Part shown: piece after piece, positions 25,590 through 34,488 of the stretch
How positions within the stretch are numbered: position 1 is the stretch's first letter
Layout of the letters: each line of letters opens with the position of its first letter
Source: Deltaproteobacteria bacterium
Lineage (GTDB): Bacteria > Desulfobacterota > Syntrophobacteria > Syntrophobacterales > Syntrophobacteraceae
Direction: 5' to 3'
Length of the DNA stretch: 61,507 nt
Assembly: GCA_021813685.1 (NCBI GenBank)
Contig: JAKAJS010000191.1
Coordinates: forward strand, 1-61,507
Translations under genes and position numbers: made by a program
Notes under the pieces: generated by a model
What the model was told of the DNA's origin: nothing
The model's input: the letters and a program-made list of their open reading frames with translations, nothing else
Database searches by the model: none

Positions 25590-26195
25590 ATGGGAAAAAA
25601 CATCTTTACCAAATCGGAACTGACCAGACAGTTCATTATCGAAAAATCCGCACCCGTTTTTAACAGGAAAGGATTTGCGGGCACCTCTCTTTCCGATATT
25701 ACCCGTGCGACCGGACTTACCAAGGGGAGTATTTACGGCAATTTCAAGGATAAGGACGATGTTGCCGTATCTGTTTTCAAATACAACATCAATAACCTGG
25801 TAAGCTTCCTCAGTCGGGAAATAGGGCAGGGGGAGACTCCCGTTGAAAAACTGCGGGCAATTCCTGCGGCATACAAAAAACTGTATAAAAACATGGTCGA
25901 ATTTGGCGGCTGCCCGCTCTTGAACACGGCCACGGAAGCCGACGATACCAATCAGACGCTGGGAAAACTGGCGGCGGAGGCAATCGAGTCGCTCAAAAAA
26001 ACCATTGCCAACCTGATCGTGTCCGGGCAGAAAACCGGAGAAATCAAGCGCGAAGCCGATGCGGAAAGACTCTCGGAACTGGTCATATCGCTCATCGAAG
26101 GCGGAAGCTTCCTCTCCAAGGTGACGGGGGAAAAATCGTTTATGATGAACTCTCTTGATTTGATCGAAGAACTGATCGCCCAGGCAACGGGCTGA
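25590..26195 (+). CDS. TetR-family repressor
   Basis: A 201-residue regulator. The N-terminal helix-turn-helix (about residues 10-55) is typical: APVFNRKGFAGTSLSDITRATGLTKGSIYGNFKDKDDV (in pieces, the GLTKGSIYGNF recognition helix is diagnostic). The C-terminal domain is helical, with an FGGCPLLNTATEADD segment found in TetR proteins of the AcrR/PsrA-like group. Palindromic operators with the same half-sites lie in its own promoter and before the next gene, so it should repress itself and the ferredoxin/molybdopterin oxidoreductase operon. The inducer is unknown. Confidence 0.92.
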   Translation: MGKNIFTKSELTRQFIIEKSAPVFNRKGFAGTSLSDITRATGLTKGSIYGNFKDKDDVAVSVFKYNINNLVSFLSREIGQGETPVEKLRAIPAAYKKLYKNMVEFGGCPLLNTATEADDTNQTLGKLAAEAIESLKKTIANLIVSGQKTGEIKREADAERLSELVISLIEGGSFLSKVTGEKSFMMNSLDLIEELIAQATG

Positions 26196-26214
26196 TTTTT
26201 TTTTGGCCTGAAAT

Positions 26215-26228
26215 ATACCGATTGGTAT
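26215..26228 (+). promoter_or_regulatory. Second TetR operator, before the oxidoreductase operon
   Basis: ATACCGATTGGTAT repeats the half-sites ATACC...GGTAT of the operator at 25566-25579. Both are preceded by the same GAAAT flank. It lies between the TetR stop and the ferredoxin gene start, 34 bases before that ATG. Confidence 0.68.
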
Positions 26229-26262
26229 GAGAAACCGACCCGATGAAAGGAAGGAACGCGGC

Positions 26263-27363
26263 ATGAACGAGGTCTATGAGAAACTGAGAAGACATCTGGA
26301 CAGTCTGCCCGGAGGGTATCCGGCGACCGAAAGCGGAGTGGAACTGCGTATTTTACGACGCCTCTTCACCCCTGAAGAAGCGGAAATGGCGCCTTTTCTG
26401 TCCATGAAACCGGAAACGGCCGAAGAGATCGCCAAAAGGGCGGGGATGGATGCGCAAAAAGCCGGGTTGCTGCTTGAACAAATGGCCGGGAGGGGTCTGA
26501 TCTTCAGTATCGTACGTCCCGGGACGCCCCCTTCCTACATGGCCTCCCAGTTCATCATAGGCATCTGGGAATATCACGTGAACGATCTCGATGAAGGTTT
26601 TGTGAAAGACATGGAGGAGTATTTCCCGTTTCTTGCCGGAGAGTCGTTCCATTCTTTGCCGCAGCTTAGGACCATTCCTGTCGGAAGGAGCATCCAGGCC
26701 GATGTCAGGGTGCTTGCTTACGAACAGGCGGAGGAGTTGGTGAAGGGGCAGAAAAAGTTTCTGGTCGCCCCCTGCATCTGCCGGCGCGAGCACCAACTGA
26801 GGGGGGGAGGATGTGGAAAGTTGATGGAAGCCTGCCTGGTATTTGGCTGGGGAGCCGACTATTACGAGCGGAACGGCCTCGGGCGGGTGATAAGCCTCGA
26901 AGAGACCCTGGAGATCCTGAGAAAAGCTGATGAAGAAGGCCTGGTGCTCCAGCCGAGCAATTCGCAGGAAATTGTCAATATTTGCTGCTGTTGCGGCGAT
27001 TGCTGCGGGGTTCTCCAGAATTTGAAACGGTATCCGGCGCCGGCCGATATCGCGGCGACTCCCTTCCGGGTCGAACTGGACGAGGGGGAGTGCATCGGCT
27101 GCGGGACCTGTGTCGAGCGCTGTCAGATGGAGGCCTTTGAAATGGTGGACGAGCGTGCGGCTCTAAAACCCGAACGGTGCATAGGATGCGGTCTTTGCGT
27201 TTCCACCTGCCCGGTGGAGGCCTTGAGGCTTGTAAGAAAGCCCGAAGAGCAGCAGCCGAGTATTCCCAAAAACCAGATGGAGGCGCATATCCTGAGAGCC
27301 ACATTGAGAGCGCAGGCGAAGGCCGATCTCACCGATAAGCTCGAACGGCACAAAAGGGTCTGA
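26263..27363 (+). CDS. Cys-rich 4Fe-4S ferredoxin-type electron carrier with HTH-like N-terminus
   Basis: A 366-residue iron-sulfur protein. Residues 25-85 look like a winged-helix domain (FTPEEAEMAPFL, TAEEIAKRAGMD). The middle carries CICRRE, GGGCGKLMEAC and then a striking run C241-C244, G, D, C247-C248, eight residues with six cysteines. Two classical 4Fe-4S motifs follow: CIGCGTCVERCQ and CIGCGLCVSTCP. The start at 26263 has AAGGA upstream. It is the first gene of an operon with the molybdopterin oxidoreductase 43 bases downstream, so it probably exchanges electrons with that enzyme. The middle Cys domain resembles a family found beside such oxidoreductases in anaerobes. The substrate is unknown. 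Confidence 0.85.
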   Translation: MNEVYEKLRRHLDSLPGGYPATESGVELRILRRLFTPEEAEMAPFLSMKPETAEEIAKRAGMDAQKAGLLLEQMAGRGLIFSIVRPGTPPSYMASQFIIGIWEYHVNDLDEGFVKDMEEYFPFLAGESFHSLPQLRTIPVGRSIQADVRVLAYEQAEELVKGQKKFLVAPCICRREHQLRGGGCGKLMEACLVFGWGADYYERNGLGRVISLEETLEILRKADEEGLVLQPSNSQEIVNICCCCGDCCGVLQNLKRYPAPADIAATPFRVELDEGECIGCGTCVERCQMEAFEMVDERAALKPERCIGCGLCVSTCPVEALRLVRKPEEQQPSIPKNQMEAHILRATLRAQAKADLTDKLERHKRV

Positions 27364-27406
27364 TCCGTCACGATTTCTTCTTCTCGGGACTTGGAAAGGA
27401 GTCGCC

Positions 27407-29653
27407 ATGGCCGAAGTCTACAAGACGGGCTGCGTTCTTTGCGCGCAAAACTGCGGGCTCGAAGCGCAGGTCCTGGATAACCGGATAGTCAAAACCAGGG
27501 GGGACCGGGCCAACGCGCGAAGCAATGGCTACGCCTGCCGCAAAGGGCTGAACGTGGTCTTTCATCAGCATAACGCGGACAGGCTCCGGTTTCCCCTGAA
27601 GCGAACCGAAAAGGGTTTTGAAAGAATCCCCTGGGAGCAGGCGCTACGCGAGATCGCCGGCAGGCTACAGGAGATCGTCGGAAGTAACGGTCCACGCTCC
27701 CTGGCCTATATGGGTGGGGGCGGACAGGGCTGCCATTTCGAGGCCGCCTTCGGTGTGCGGTTGCTGCGGGCGATGGGTTCGCAGTATCATTACAGCGCTC
27801 TGGCCCAGGAATTTTCCGGGATGTTCTGGGTTCACGGACGCACGTTGGGCCGGCAATACATACATCTGGTTCCCGATATCGAGCATACCGATCTCCTGCT
27901 CGCGATCGGCTGGAACGGCATGCAGAGCCACCAGGTCCCGCAGGCGCCAAGGCATCTCCAAAGAATATCCAAAGATCCGGATAAACTTCTCATTGTCGTC
28001 GATCCGCGCCTTTCGGAGACGGCAAAAATCGCCGATATCCATCTTGCAATCCGCCCCGGGACGGACGCTCTGCTTCTCAAGGCGATGATCGCCATGGTTC
28101 TTGCCGAGGGGTGGGAAAACAAATCCTACCTGGAAGAGCGCACTTCCGGGTTCGACCACGTGAGGTCGATTTTTGAAAACTTCGACTGCAGGGCGGCCGT
28201 AGCGGCCTGCGAGCTGGATTACGAGCGGGTCCGCGAGGTATGCCGCCTGTTTGCTTCCCGCACATCATGCCTTCGCTACGATCTGGGGGTTATGATGAAC
28301 CGGCACAGCGCCGCCGCCTCCTACCTTGCGATACTATTTCAGGCACTTTGCGGAAGACTGGGAGTAAGGGGTGGGTCGGTTATTCCCGGACACCTCATGC
28401 CCATAGGTTCAACTTCCGACGAAAATAACCCGAAAACATGGAGGACCGTCTCCACCGGTTTTTTCCCCGTCGCCGGGACCTACCCGCCAAACTGCATGCC
28501 CGAGGAGATCCTGTCCGATAACCCCGAACGGTTGCGGGCCGTTCTTGTCTCGGGCTCCAATCCCCTTCGCTCCTATGCCGACACTACGGCGTACGAGGAA
28601 GCCTTCAACCGGCTCGACCTGCTTGTTACCACCGAGGTGGCCATGACCGAAACGGCGCGCCTTTCCCACTATGTGCTCCCGGCGCGAAGCGGCTATGAAT
28701 CCTGGGACGGGACGTTTTTCGCGTGGACGTTCCCCGGAATTTTTTTCCAGATGCGGCGGCCGATAGTCGAGCCGGAGGGGGAAGCGCTCGAAGCGGGCGA
28801 GATTCTCGTGCGGTTGGCCGATCGGTTGGGCGTTATCCCGCCGATTCCCAAGGAGTTGTACGAAGCTGCCCGTGCGGGACGCGAAAGGTTTGCCGTGGCT
28901 CTTGGCGAGCATATCGCAAAGGAGCCGGGGGCTGCGCGAAGCCTTCCCTTTATCGTCGCAAAAACGCTCGGGAAAACTCTCGGATCGGTTCATCTCGCAG
29001 CGTTGTGGGGAATTCTTCAAACGGCCCCCGCCTCATTTCGGCAGGCGGCCGCGCGTGCGGGGTTCACGGCGGGGCCGACGCAGGGCGAGGAGATTTTCCG
29101 CAAAATCCTCGAACACCCCGAGGGAATATGGATAGGCGAACTCGATCCGGAGCGAAACTTCGAGCAGCTGAAAACGCACGACTCTCGTGTGTGCATGCAC
29201 ATCCCGGAGCTTATCGAAACGATCGACGGTCTGCATGCCGAGAGCGAAATACAACTTTTAAAGCCCCTGCCCGAGTTTCCCCTTGTTCTTATGGCGGGAA
29301 AGCACGTAAGCACAAACGCCAATACTCTCATGCGAAACCCGGCGTGGAACAAGGGCTTCCGGGGGTGCACCCTCGCCATGCACCCCGAGGACGCAAAGGC
29401 CCTCGGGCTCGAAGACGGCCAGATGGCGCAGGTAACCACGGAGGCGGGTTCCGAGTCGGTGGAGCTCGAAATCACAACGAGCGCCCGAAAGGGACATGTG
29501 TCCATGCCCCACGGCTTCGGGCTGGTCTATGAGGGAAAGAGCCACGGGGCGAACGTAAACCGCCTTACCAAAAACACCAACCGAGACCATCTGGGGACGC
29601 CGATGCACAGATACGTGCCCTGCCGCGTCGAGGCGGCGGCGTGTCGCCGCTGA
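27407..29653 (+). CDS. Molybdopterin-dependent oxidoreductase (DMSO reductase family)
   Basis: A 748-residue catalytic subunit that should bind a molybdenum or tungsten bis-pyranopterin cofactor. The N-terminal 4Fe-4S motif is C9, C12, C16 and C44. Pterin-binding segments include YMGGGGQGCHFEAAFG, LLAIGWNGMQSHQ, VVDPRLSETAKIADIHL and RPGTDALL. The C-terminal molydop-binding domain ends NRLTKNTNRDHLGTPMHR. No twin-arginine signal is visible, so it is probably cytoplasmic. The residue that ligates the metal cannot be assigned by eye. A good GGAAAGGAG precedes the ATG. It is regulated with the ferredoxin by the TetR operators. Reaction unknown; formate dehydrogenase activity should not be assumed. 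Confidence 0.87.
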   Translation: MAEVYKTGCVLCAQNCGLEAQVLDNRIVKTRGDRANARSNGYACRKGLNVVFHQHNADRLRFPLKRTEKGFERIPWEQALREIAGRLQEIVGSNGPRSLAYMGGGGQGCHFEAAFGVRLLRAMGSQYHYSALAQEFSGMFWVHGRTLGRQYIHLVPDIEHTDLLLAIGWNGMQSHQVPQAPRHLQRISKDPDKLLIVVDPRLSETAKIADIHLAIRPGTDALLLKAMIAMVLAEGWENKSYLEERTSGFDHVRSIFENFDCRAAVAACELDYERVREVCRLFASRTSCLRYDLGVMMNRHSAAASYLAILFQALCGRLGVRGGSVIPGHLMPIGSTSDENNPKTWRTVSTGFFPVAGTYPPNCMPEEILSDNPERLRAVLVSGSNPLRSYADTTAYEEAFNRLDLLVTTEVAMTETARLSHYVLPARSGYESWDGTFFAWTFPGIFFQMRRPIVEPEGEALEAGEILVRLADRLGVIPPIPKELYEAARAGRERFAVALGEHIAKEPGAARSLPFIVAKTLGKTLGSVHLAALWGILQTAPASFRQAAARAGFTAGPTQGEEIFRKILEHPEGIWIGELDPERNFEQLKTHDSRVCMHIPELIETIDGLHAESEIQLLKPLPEFPLVLMAGKHVSTNANTLMRNPAWNKGFRGCTLAMHPEDAKALGLEDGQMAQVTTEAGSESVELEITTSARKGHVSMPHGFGLVYEGKSHGANVNRLTKNTNRDHLGTPMHRYVPCRVEAAACRR

Positions 29654-29708
29654 CGGATTGCCTCGCCCTGTCCTTTACTTTATCAGCGGCAGGATAGAAA
29701 TCGGCCCG

Positions 29709-30800
29709 CTACGGCTCCGCCAGCCGTTCCCGCAACGCCTTGATGATCCTGCGGTGGGCGGAGGGAAAGGCGAGCTTTTCCAGCTCATTTAAAGATGCCC
29801 ACCGCATGTGCGGGCCGGTTTCAAGACTGCGCGCAGGGCTATCTCCGTTGCACAAAAACGCATGCAGCAACACGCGAAACGATGTGTGGGAGTGTTTGGT
29901 TACGCCCAGGCTCACCAGCGGCCCGAGCCGGATGCCCAGTTCTTCCAGCCAGATGCGTTTAATCGCCTGTTCCGGCGAGATGGACTCGGGAACGTCTCCG
30001 CCGGGCAACTCCCAAAGATTGGGCATGAGACCCGATGCGGGCCTTTTGCGAATGAGGACCCTGCCTTCTTTAAGCATAACGGCGGCAGCCCTCACGATTT
30101 GCGTCACCACTTTCTTGGCGGCCTTTACGGGCCGCACGCCGGTAAGCCCTCTTTGGAACGCGGCGCAGCAGTCGGAGACCGGGCATTGCGTGCATACCGG
30201 GTCTTTGGCGAGACAAACGAGCGACCCGAGATCCATCAGCGCCTGGTTGAACTCGCGCGACCTCCCGCGGGGCAGGAGCTTTGTTGCGGCGTCCCAGACG
30301 GCCTCGGCAAACTCTTTCGATCCCGAGGGGTGGGCGATATCGAAGAGTCTGGCAAAAATCCGCCCGGCATTTGCGTCCGCTGCCGGGTAGTCTCCATTGA
30401 AGGCGAAACTCATGATCGCTCCTGCCGTGTAGCGGCCGATCCCGGGCAGTTTTCGCACCAGATCGAAATTGCGCGGAACCTCACCGCCGTACTCTTTCAC
30501 CAGAATCTTTGCCGCTTTTTGAATGTTGCGCGCTCGGGCATAGTAGCCGAGCCCTTCCCAAAGGCGCAGCACATCGTCTTCGGGCGCGCCCGCAATGGAT
30601 GGTGCATCGGGAAAGCGCGCCATCCAGCGCTCATAATAGGGCAGCATCGTCTGCACCCGGGTCTGCTGGAGCATGATCTCCGAGATCCAGACCTGGTAAG
30701 GCACATAGTGTTCACGCCAGGGAAGCCCGCGGCTGTTTTCGCCAAACCACGCGAGAAGGCCCTCCCGCAGTTCGTCGCCCGATAACTCTTCGTTATTCAT
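29709..30800 (-). CDS. mutY: A/G-specific adenine DNA glycosylase (MutY)
   Basis: Removes adenine mispaired with 8-oxoguanine. The 363-residue protein has the N-terminal MutY core: WISEIMLQQTRVQTMLPYY with the catalytic Glu, the helix-hairpin-helix KLPGIGRYTAGAI, the catalytic Asp in AADANAGRI, and the 4Fe-4S ligands C-X6-C-X2-C-X5-C starting at CLAKDPVC. The C-terminal third is the NUDIX-like domain that recognises oxoG (LIRKRPASGLMPNLWELPGGDV). The ATG at 30800 is preferred to one at 30848. It stands alone, convergent with the molybdopterin oxidoreductase. Confidence 0.95.
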   Translation of the reverse strand: MNNEELSGDELREGLLAWFGENSRGLPWREHYVPYQVWISEIMLQQTRVQTMLPYYERWMARFPDAPSIAGAPEDDVLRLWEGLGYYARARNIQKAAKILVKEYGGEVPRNFDLVRKLPGIGRYTAGAIMSFAFNGDYPAADANAGRIFARLFDIAHPSGSKEFAEAVWDAATKLLPRGRSREFNQALMDLGSLVCLAKDPVCTQCPVSDCCAAFQRGLTGVRPVKAAKKVVTQIVRAAAVMLKEGRVLIRKRPASGLMPNLWELPGGDVPESISPEQAIKRIWLEELGIRLGPLVSLGVTKHSHTSFRVLLHAFLCNGDSPARSLETGPHMRWASLNELEKLAFPSAHRRIIKALRERLAEP

Positions 30801-30950
30801 CTTCACTTTTCCCCAAAACGGTCGTCTCTGTAACGGGTGCACCTGCACGGAGATTATATCCTCAGGGAAACTGGTTTCCAGTCAAGATCTCGGGCTTCCC
30901 GACCGATAGTAAAAGCACTCGATTAATTTTTCTCAAAATAGGCGATTTCA

Positions 30951-31346
30951 ATGAGACATGTTTTCCTTTGTGCTGTCACACTCCTGTTCTGTTTCCCTTT
31001 TTCATACGGATCCGCACAGGAAGCAATTCATCCTGGGTTTGGCGTTTACCGCAGGGAGCGAGGAACAGGGCTTTTTCAACCGGTGGAGATTTCAACGTGG
31101 TGACCGCCAATGCGGTCGGGACCTATGGTCTTTTCCAGGATGGCATTTCACGCCGAGTGCAACTGGGGGTGTTTGCCAAAAACGACCAGCAGACACTACC
31201 GGGCAGTCCCCATCGTTAGCCCTGCGCGGAGAGCGCGACTTCAGCTTTGGCGGGATCTCTACCGGCCCGGTGGCGGGAGCCGTCCTCCAGCAGGTGCATG
31301 TCGGACGAGCTACGGCGGTGAACTGGGCCTTAACGTCGGTTTCTGA
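30951..31346 (+). pseudogene. Decayed exported/outer-membrane protein gene
   Basis: A signal-peptide-like start (MRHVFLCAVTLLFCFPFSYG then SAQ) opens at 30951 but stops after about 50 codons. Further pieces in other frames look like parts of the same protein: DFNVVTANAVGTYGLFQDG and VQLGVFAKND (to 31219), RDFSFGGISTGPVAGAVLQ, and a beta-barrel-like ending SYGGELGLNVGF just before a stop at 31346. Three frame changes would be needed, so this is best read as a multiply frameshifted remnant. It faces the BBP7-like gene. Confidence 0.35.
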
Positions 31347-31392
31347 GCCGCCGCTGCTCGCCTGGCCAGCTACTCGGAAGCGATTTCGGCCG

Positions 31393-32616
31393 CTAAAAAG
31401 AGTATTGCAACCCTGCGTGCGCCCCGTGAAAGAGCACGCTGGAACCGGAATTGACGCCCAGCGCTGTCGCGGTGGGCGGCGTCGTATAGGTGCTGACGGT
31501 TTCCTGGATCTGGCCGGGCGCAAGGGCCACCCCGTCCAGCCAGAGCACCTCGTAGCCCGCCACGAGCGAAAGGTTTTCGGTAAACCGATATTTGACCTGC
31601 AAGCCGGCTTCTACTGCGCAAGCGGGGTGGTCGGTCGAGGCCGAGGAGGGATAGACCACCTTTTTCATTCTCACCCCGGTCGACTCCTCTGCGTCATTCA
31701 AATAGCCGCCGAGCTTTGCCAGTCCGTCGATCGAGAAGCGGCCGTGCTCGAACAGGGTTGCGTCGGCGCCGACCTGGAAACCATAGAGATTGTTTACAAC
31801 GTTCGTATTCCAGAAGGTGGGGGTAAATGCGGCCGGGAACGGCACGCCCCCCGGTTGTCGTTCAAACTGCTGTCCGTCGTATAGCGTGTTGTTGGAATTG
31901 TACATCCAAATGGGAATGTACTTGTCGATGGGGGTAATGAGGCCCTGGAGGTTTTCCTTTAGCCGCAGCCAGCCGAATCCGCCCAGAAGAGTGATGCGGC
32001 TGGAGAGAGTATACCGCAGGTTGCATTGCACATTGGCAAGATTGGTGGAATAGTCCCATGCCATGGACTGGTATGTATAGTCCTGGGTTTGCACAAAACC
32101 GGGCGCCTTCATGACCAGCCAGTTCAGCGGATTGCCGGTAGGGAAGGACTGGCCGGCGCTCCAGTCGGCGACGCGAAGAAAGGATATTTGCAGGCCGTAG
32201 CGGGAATCGGCCTGGTAGGTCGAGCTCAGTTTGAATCCGGGGGAAAAGCCCTGGTTAAGATCGTTGCTGTTCAAGGCCTGGACGCCTGCGATGTTTGGCA
32301 CCTGGCCGAACGAGTATGTGCCCGGCACGAACGAAACGAGTGTTCGGTTGGCCGTTCCGTCCCGGTCAAAGGCGACCGCTTCCGCAGAGAAGGTCCAACG
32401 AGGAAGAAGAGGCGACCGGGACGAATCGGAAGTCTTGAGGTCCGAATTTTGCCAGGAGCCGCGCGTCGGATTGACGGCCGGGGCGTTCCAGCTATTGAGG
32501 GTGTTGCCATTCGTGGCGCTTGACTGGTTGAGTTCCGCCGCCCGGATCACTCCGGATGTGGAAAGTGCGAGGGTCGAGAGAACTATGGCCAAAATAATTT
32601 GTTTCATTTTTTTCAT
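31393..32616 (-). CDS. BBP7-like outer membrane beta-barrel protein
   Basis: A 407-residue exported protein. A signal peptide of about 26 residues ends near VIRAA. The mature protein is rich in aromatic, beta-strand-like segments (WTFSAEAVAFDR, YGLQISFLRVADW, NVQCNLRYTLSSRITLLGGFGWLRL, LKVKYRFTENLSLVAGYEVLWLDGVAL-type alternation) and ends HAGLQYSF, with the terminal Phe typical of outer-membrane barrels. The architecture and the VAGYEVLWLDGVA motif fit the BBP7 family. The ATG at 32616 has GGAG upstream. It is a porin-like protein with unknown cargo, convergent with a decayed gene. Confidence 0.75.
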   Translation of the reverse strand: MKKMKQIILAIVLSTLALSTSGVIRAAELNQSSATNGNTLNSWNAPAVNPTRGSWQNSDLKTSDSSRSPLLPRWTFSAEAVAFDRDGTANRTLVSFVPGTYSFGQVPNIAGVQALNSNDLNQGFSPGFKLSSTYQADSRYGLQISFLRVADWSAGQSFPTGNPLNWLVMKAPGFVQTQDYTYQSMAWDYSTNLANVQCNLRYTLSSRITLLGGFGWLRLKENLQGLITPIDKYIPIWMYNSNNTLYDGQQFERQPGGVPFPAAFTPTFWNTNVVNNLYGFQVGADATLFEHGRFSIDGLAKLGGYLNDAEESTGVRMKKVVYPSSASTDHPACAVEAGLQVKYRFTENLSLVAGYEVLWLDGVALAPGQIQETVSTYTTPPTATALGVNSGSSVLFHGAHAGLQYSF

Positions 32617-32758
32617 TGCAGACTCAATCTCCGGATAGTTGTCTGGTCCACGGAAACAAACGGGTTGGGAAAGGAATTCTTTTCCCATAATTATTTTCGA
32701 GTGGAAGGCTTGGAAACTTGAGGGGAAAATGGGAGGATCAGCCTATAGAAGGGCAGGG

Positions 32759-33259
32759 CTAGTCCCGTTGGGGTCGGCCGTCGCCGCCACCGGAAACACT
32801 CCCTACAGCCGTCTCCTTCCCGGGAAGGCTCACGGTACCGAACCAGAACGAGCAGAGCCGGTCCATGGCCTTAAGCATATCCGTATAGACGGTGGGCTTG
32901 GTTATGAACGCGCTGCCGCCCAGGCTGTAAATCTTGAACATCAGATCTTTGTCTCTGGAAGTCGTGAGAACCACTACCGGGATCGAGCGGATCTGCGGGT
33001 TCTTTCTTATCTCGATCAATGTCTGGAGCCCATCTTTTTTCGGCATGTGGAAATCGAGCAAGATGAGATCCGGGCGAGGCGCAAGCTCCGCTTCCGCATA
33101 GCGGCCCAACCCGGTGAGATACTCCATAGCCTCCTCCCCGTCCTCCACATAGCGGAAGTCGACGTTGCACCTGGCTTCCTTCAGCGCTTTTCGTACCAGA
33201 TCGATATCATCCATATCGTCATCGGCCATCAGAATTACGGCTGGAACCGGTTGGGGCAT
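32759..33259 (-). CDS. Single-domain response regulator (Rcp1-like)
   Basis: A 166-residue receiver with no output domain. The acidic pocket is DDD at 13-15, the phospho-acceptor Asp69 lies in LILLDFHMPKKDG, the Thr is in VVVLTTS (99-100), and Lys121 in FITKP. The extended loop after helix 2 (EYLTGLGRYAEAELAPRPDLILLD) is typical of Rcp1-type regulators that partner with phytochrome-class histidine kinases. The histidine kinase at 34489-36384 has exactly that type of H-box, so they are likely partners although trxB lies between. It starts 20 bases after the trxB stop on the same strand. Confidence 0.88.
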   Translation of the reverse strand: MPQPVPAVILMADDDMDDIDLVRKALKEARCNVDFRYVEDGEEAMEYLTGLGRYAEAELAPRPDLILLDFHMPKKDGLQTLIEIRKNPQIRSIPVVVLTTSRDKDLMFKIYSLGGSAFITKPTVYTDMLKAMDRLCSFWFGTVSLPGKETAVGSVSGGGDGRPQRD

Positions 33260-33279
33260 GATCCACCTCTTTTACTCTG

Positions 33280-34278
33280 TTATGCGCATTCCATAAGAAC
33301 TGCCGTTTCGGGATTTCTCGTATCGTAATATTCCCGACATCCCGCCTTTTTCAATTCTACGTGACGAGCCGCCGCCAGACCTGCGATACATCCGTCCGAA
33401 GCAGCCACAACGATTTGATTTGCGTATTTCTGCCGCAGATCGCCTACCACGAATATCCCGGGGACATTTGTTTCGCACTTCTCATCGGTCATCACATACC
33501 CCATCCGGTTTTTGCGGACCTCGTGCGGGACGAGCTGGTTCAAAGGGGAAAACCCGATGAAAATGAAGACGCCCTCCGTTTCCAGATTCCATTCGGTTTC
33601 TTCCCCGATATCTCTCAGCCTTACTGCCCGCACGCCCTCCTCACCGGCGTCTATCCCCGTCACGATTGTACTCAAAATGACCTCAATGTTCTTAGCCGCC
33701 GTAACCTGCTGCTGCAGCATGGCGTTTGCCCGGAAAGAGCTCCGGCGGTGGATCAGGTAGACCCGGCTTGCGATTTTCGAAAGATAAAGAGCCTCTTCCA
33801 AAGCGTTGTCCCCCCCGCCCACGACCACCACCTTTTTGTTTTTAAAGAAAAAACCGTCGCACGTCGCGCAATAGGAAACCCCCCTGCCCAGATTTTCGGT
33901 TTCCCCCGGGATATTCAACCGACGGGCGACGCCCCCGGTTGCGATGATAAGGGCGCGGGTGGTGAGGGTGCGCCCCTCTTCCAACAGGATGGAGTGTGTT
34001 TCTTCTCCCGGGTCGATCGAGAGTACCTCCCGTTGAATTATCTCCAGTCCATAGCCTTTCACGTGCTCCAGGAATCTGTCGGTTAGATCGAATCCGTTGG
34101 TTTCCCGGAAACCAGGATAATTATCTATATCCTTGCTGATCGCCATCTGTCCGCCGGGCAGCCCCCTTTCGATCAGCACGGTCTTCATTGCCGCCCTCAT
34201 GGCGAAAATCCCGGCAGAGAGGCCCGCCGGACCACCCCCGACGATCACCACGTCCAAAATATCGAAATTTTCCATCAT
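33280..34278 (-). CDS. trxB: Thioredoxin reductase
   Basis: A 332-residue FAD-dependent NAD(P)H-thioredoxin oxidoreductase. The FAD fingerprint GGGPAGLSAG is at residues 14-23, the redox-active CATC at 137-140, the NADPH-binding GGGDNALEEAL follows, and the C-terminal FAD site is VPGIFVVGDLRQKYANQIVVAASDG. CAGGAAGC precedes the first of two adjacent ATGs. It runs divergently from the CHASE3 kinase and is followed by the Rcp1-like regulator. No thioredoxin gene is adjacent. Confidence 0.93.
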   Translation of the reverse strand: MMENFDILDVVIVGGGPAGLSAGIFAMRAAMKTVLIERGLPGGQMAISKDIDNYPGFRETNGFDLTDRFLEHVKGYGLEIIQREVLSIDPGEETHSILLEEGRTLTTRALIIATGGVARRLNIPGETENLGRGVSYCATCDGFFFKNKKVVVVGGGDNALEEALYLSKIASRVYLIHRRSSFRANAMLQQQVTAAKNIEVILSTIVTGIDAGEEGVRAVRLRDIGEETEWNLETEGVFIFIGFSPLNQLVPHEVRKNRMGYVMTDEKCETNVPGIFVVGDLRQKYANQIVVAASDGCIAGLAAARHVELKKAGCREYYDTRNPETAVLMECA

Positions 34279-34488
34279 GCTTCCTGAATAACGAAAAGTT
34301 GAAGTTGTGAAATTTAAAATACGGTAATTATTTTCAGACCCTAACGCAATAACGCGAAAAGTTCTTAGCTTGCGGAGACTCTGTCAAAAAGAATGTCTAT
34401 CTTAGCTGCAACGGGACGGCTTCGCACCATCTTGAAAGCTGGGGCGGGGTTGCAGGAATCGGGCAGTGTGTAAGCAAACGGCGGGGAC

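Noticed and set aside
27407..29653. Assignment of the molybdopterin enzyme as formate dehydrogenase
   Set aside because: No in-frame UGA or Cys is visible in the usual metal-ligand position and no FDH-specific subunits are nearby, so only the superfamily is claimed.
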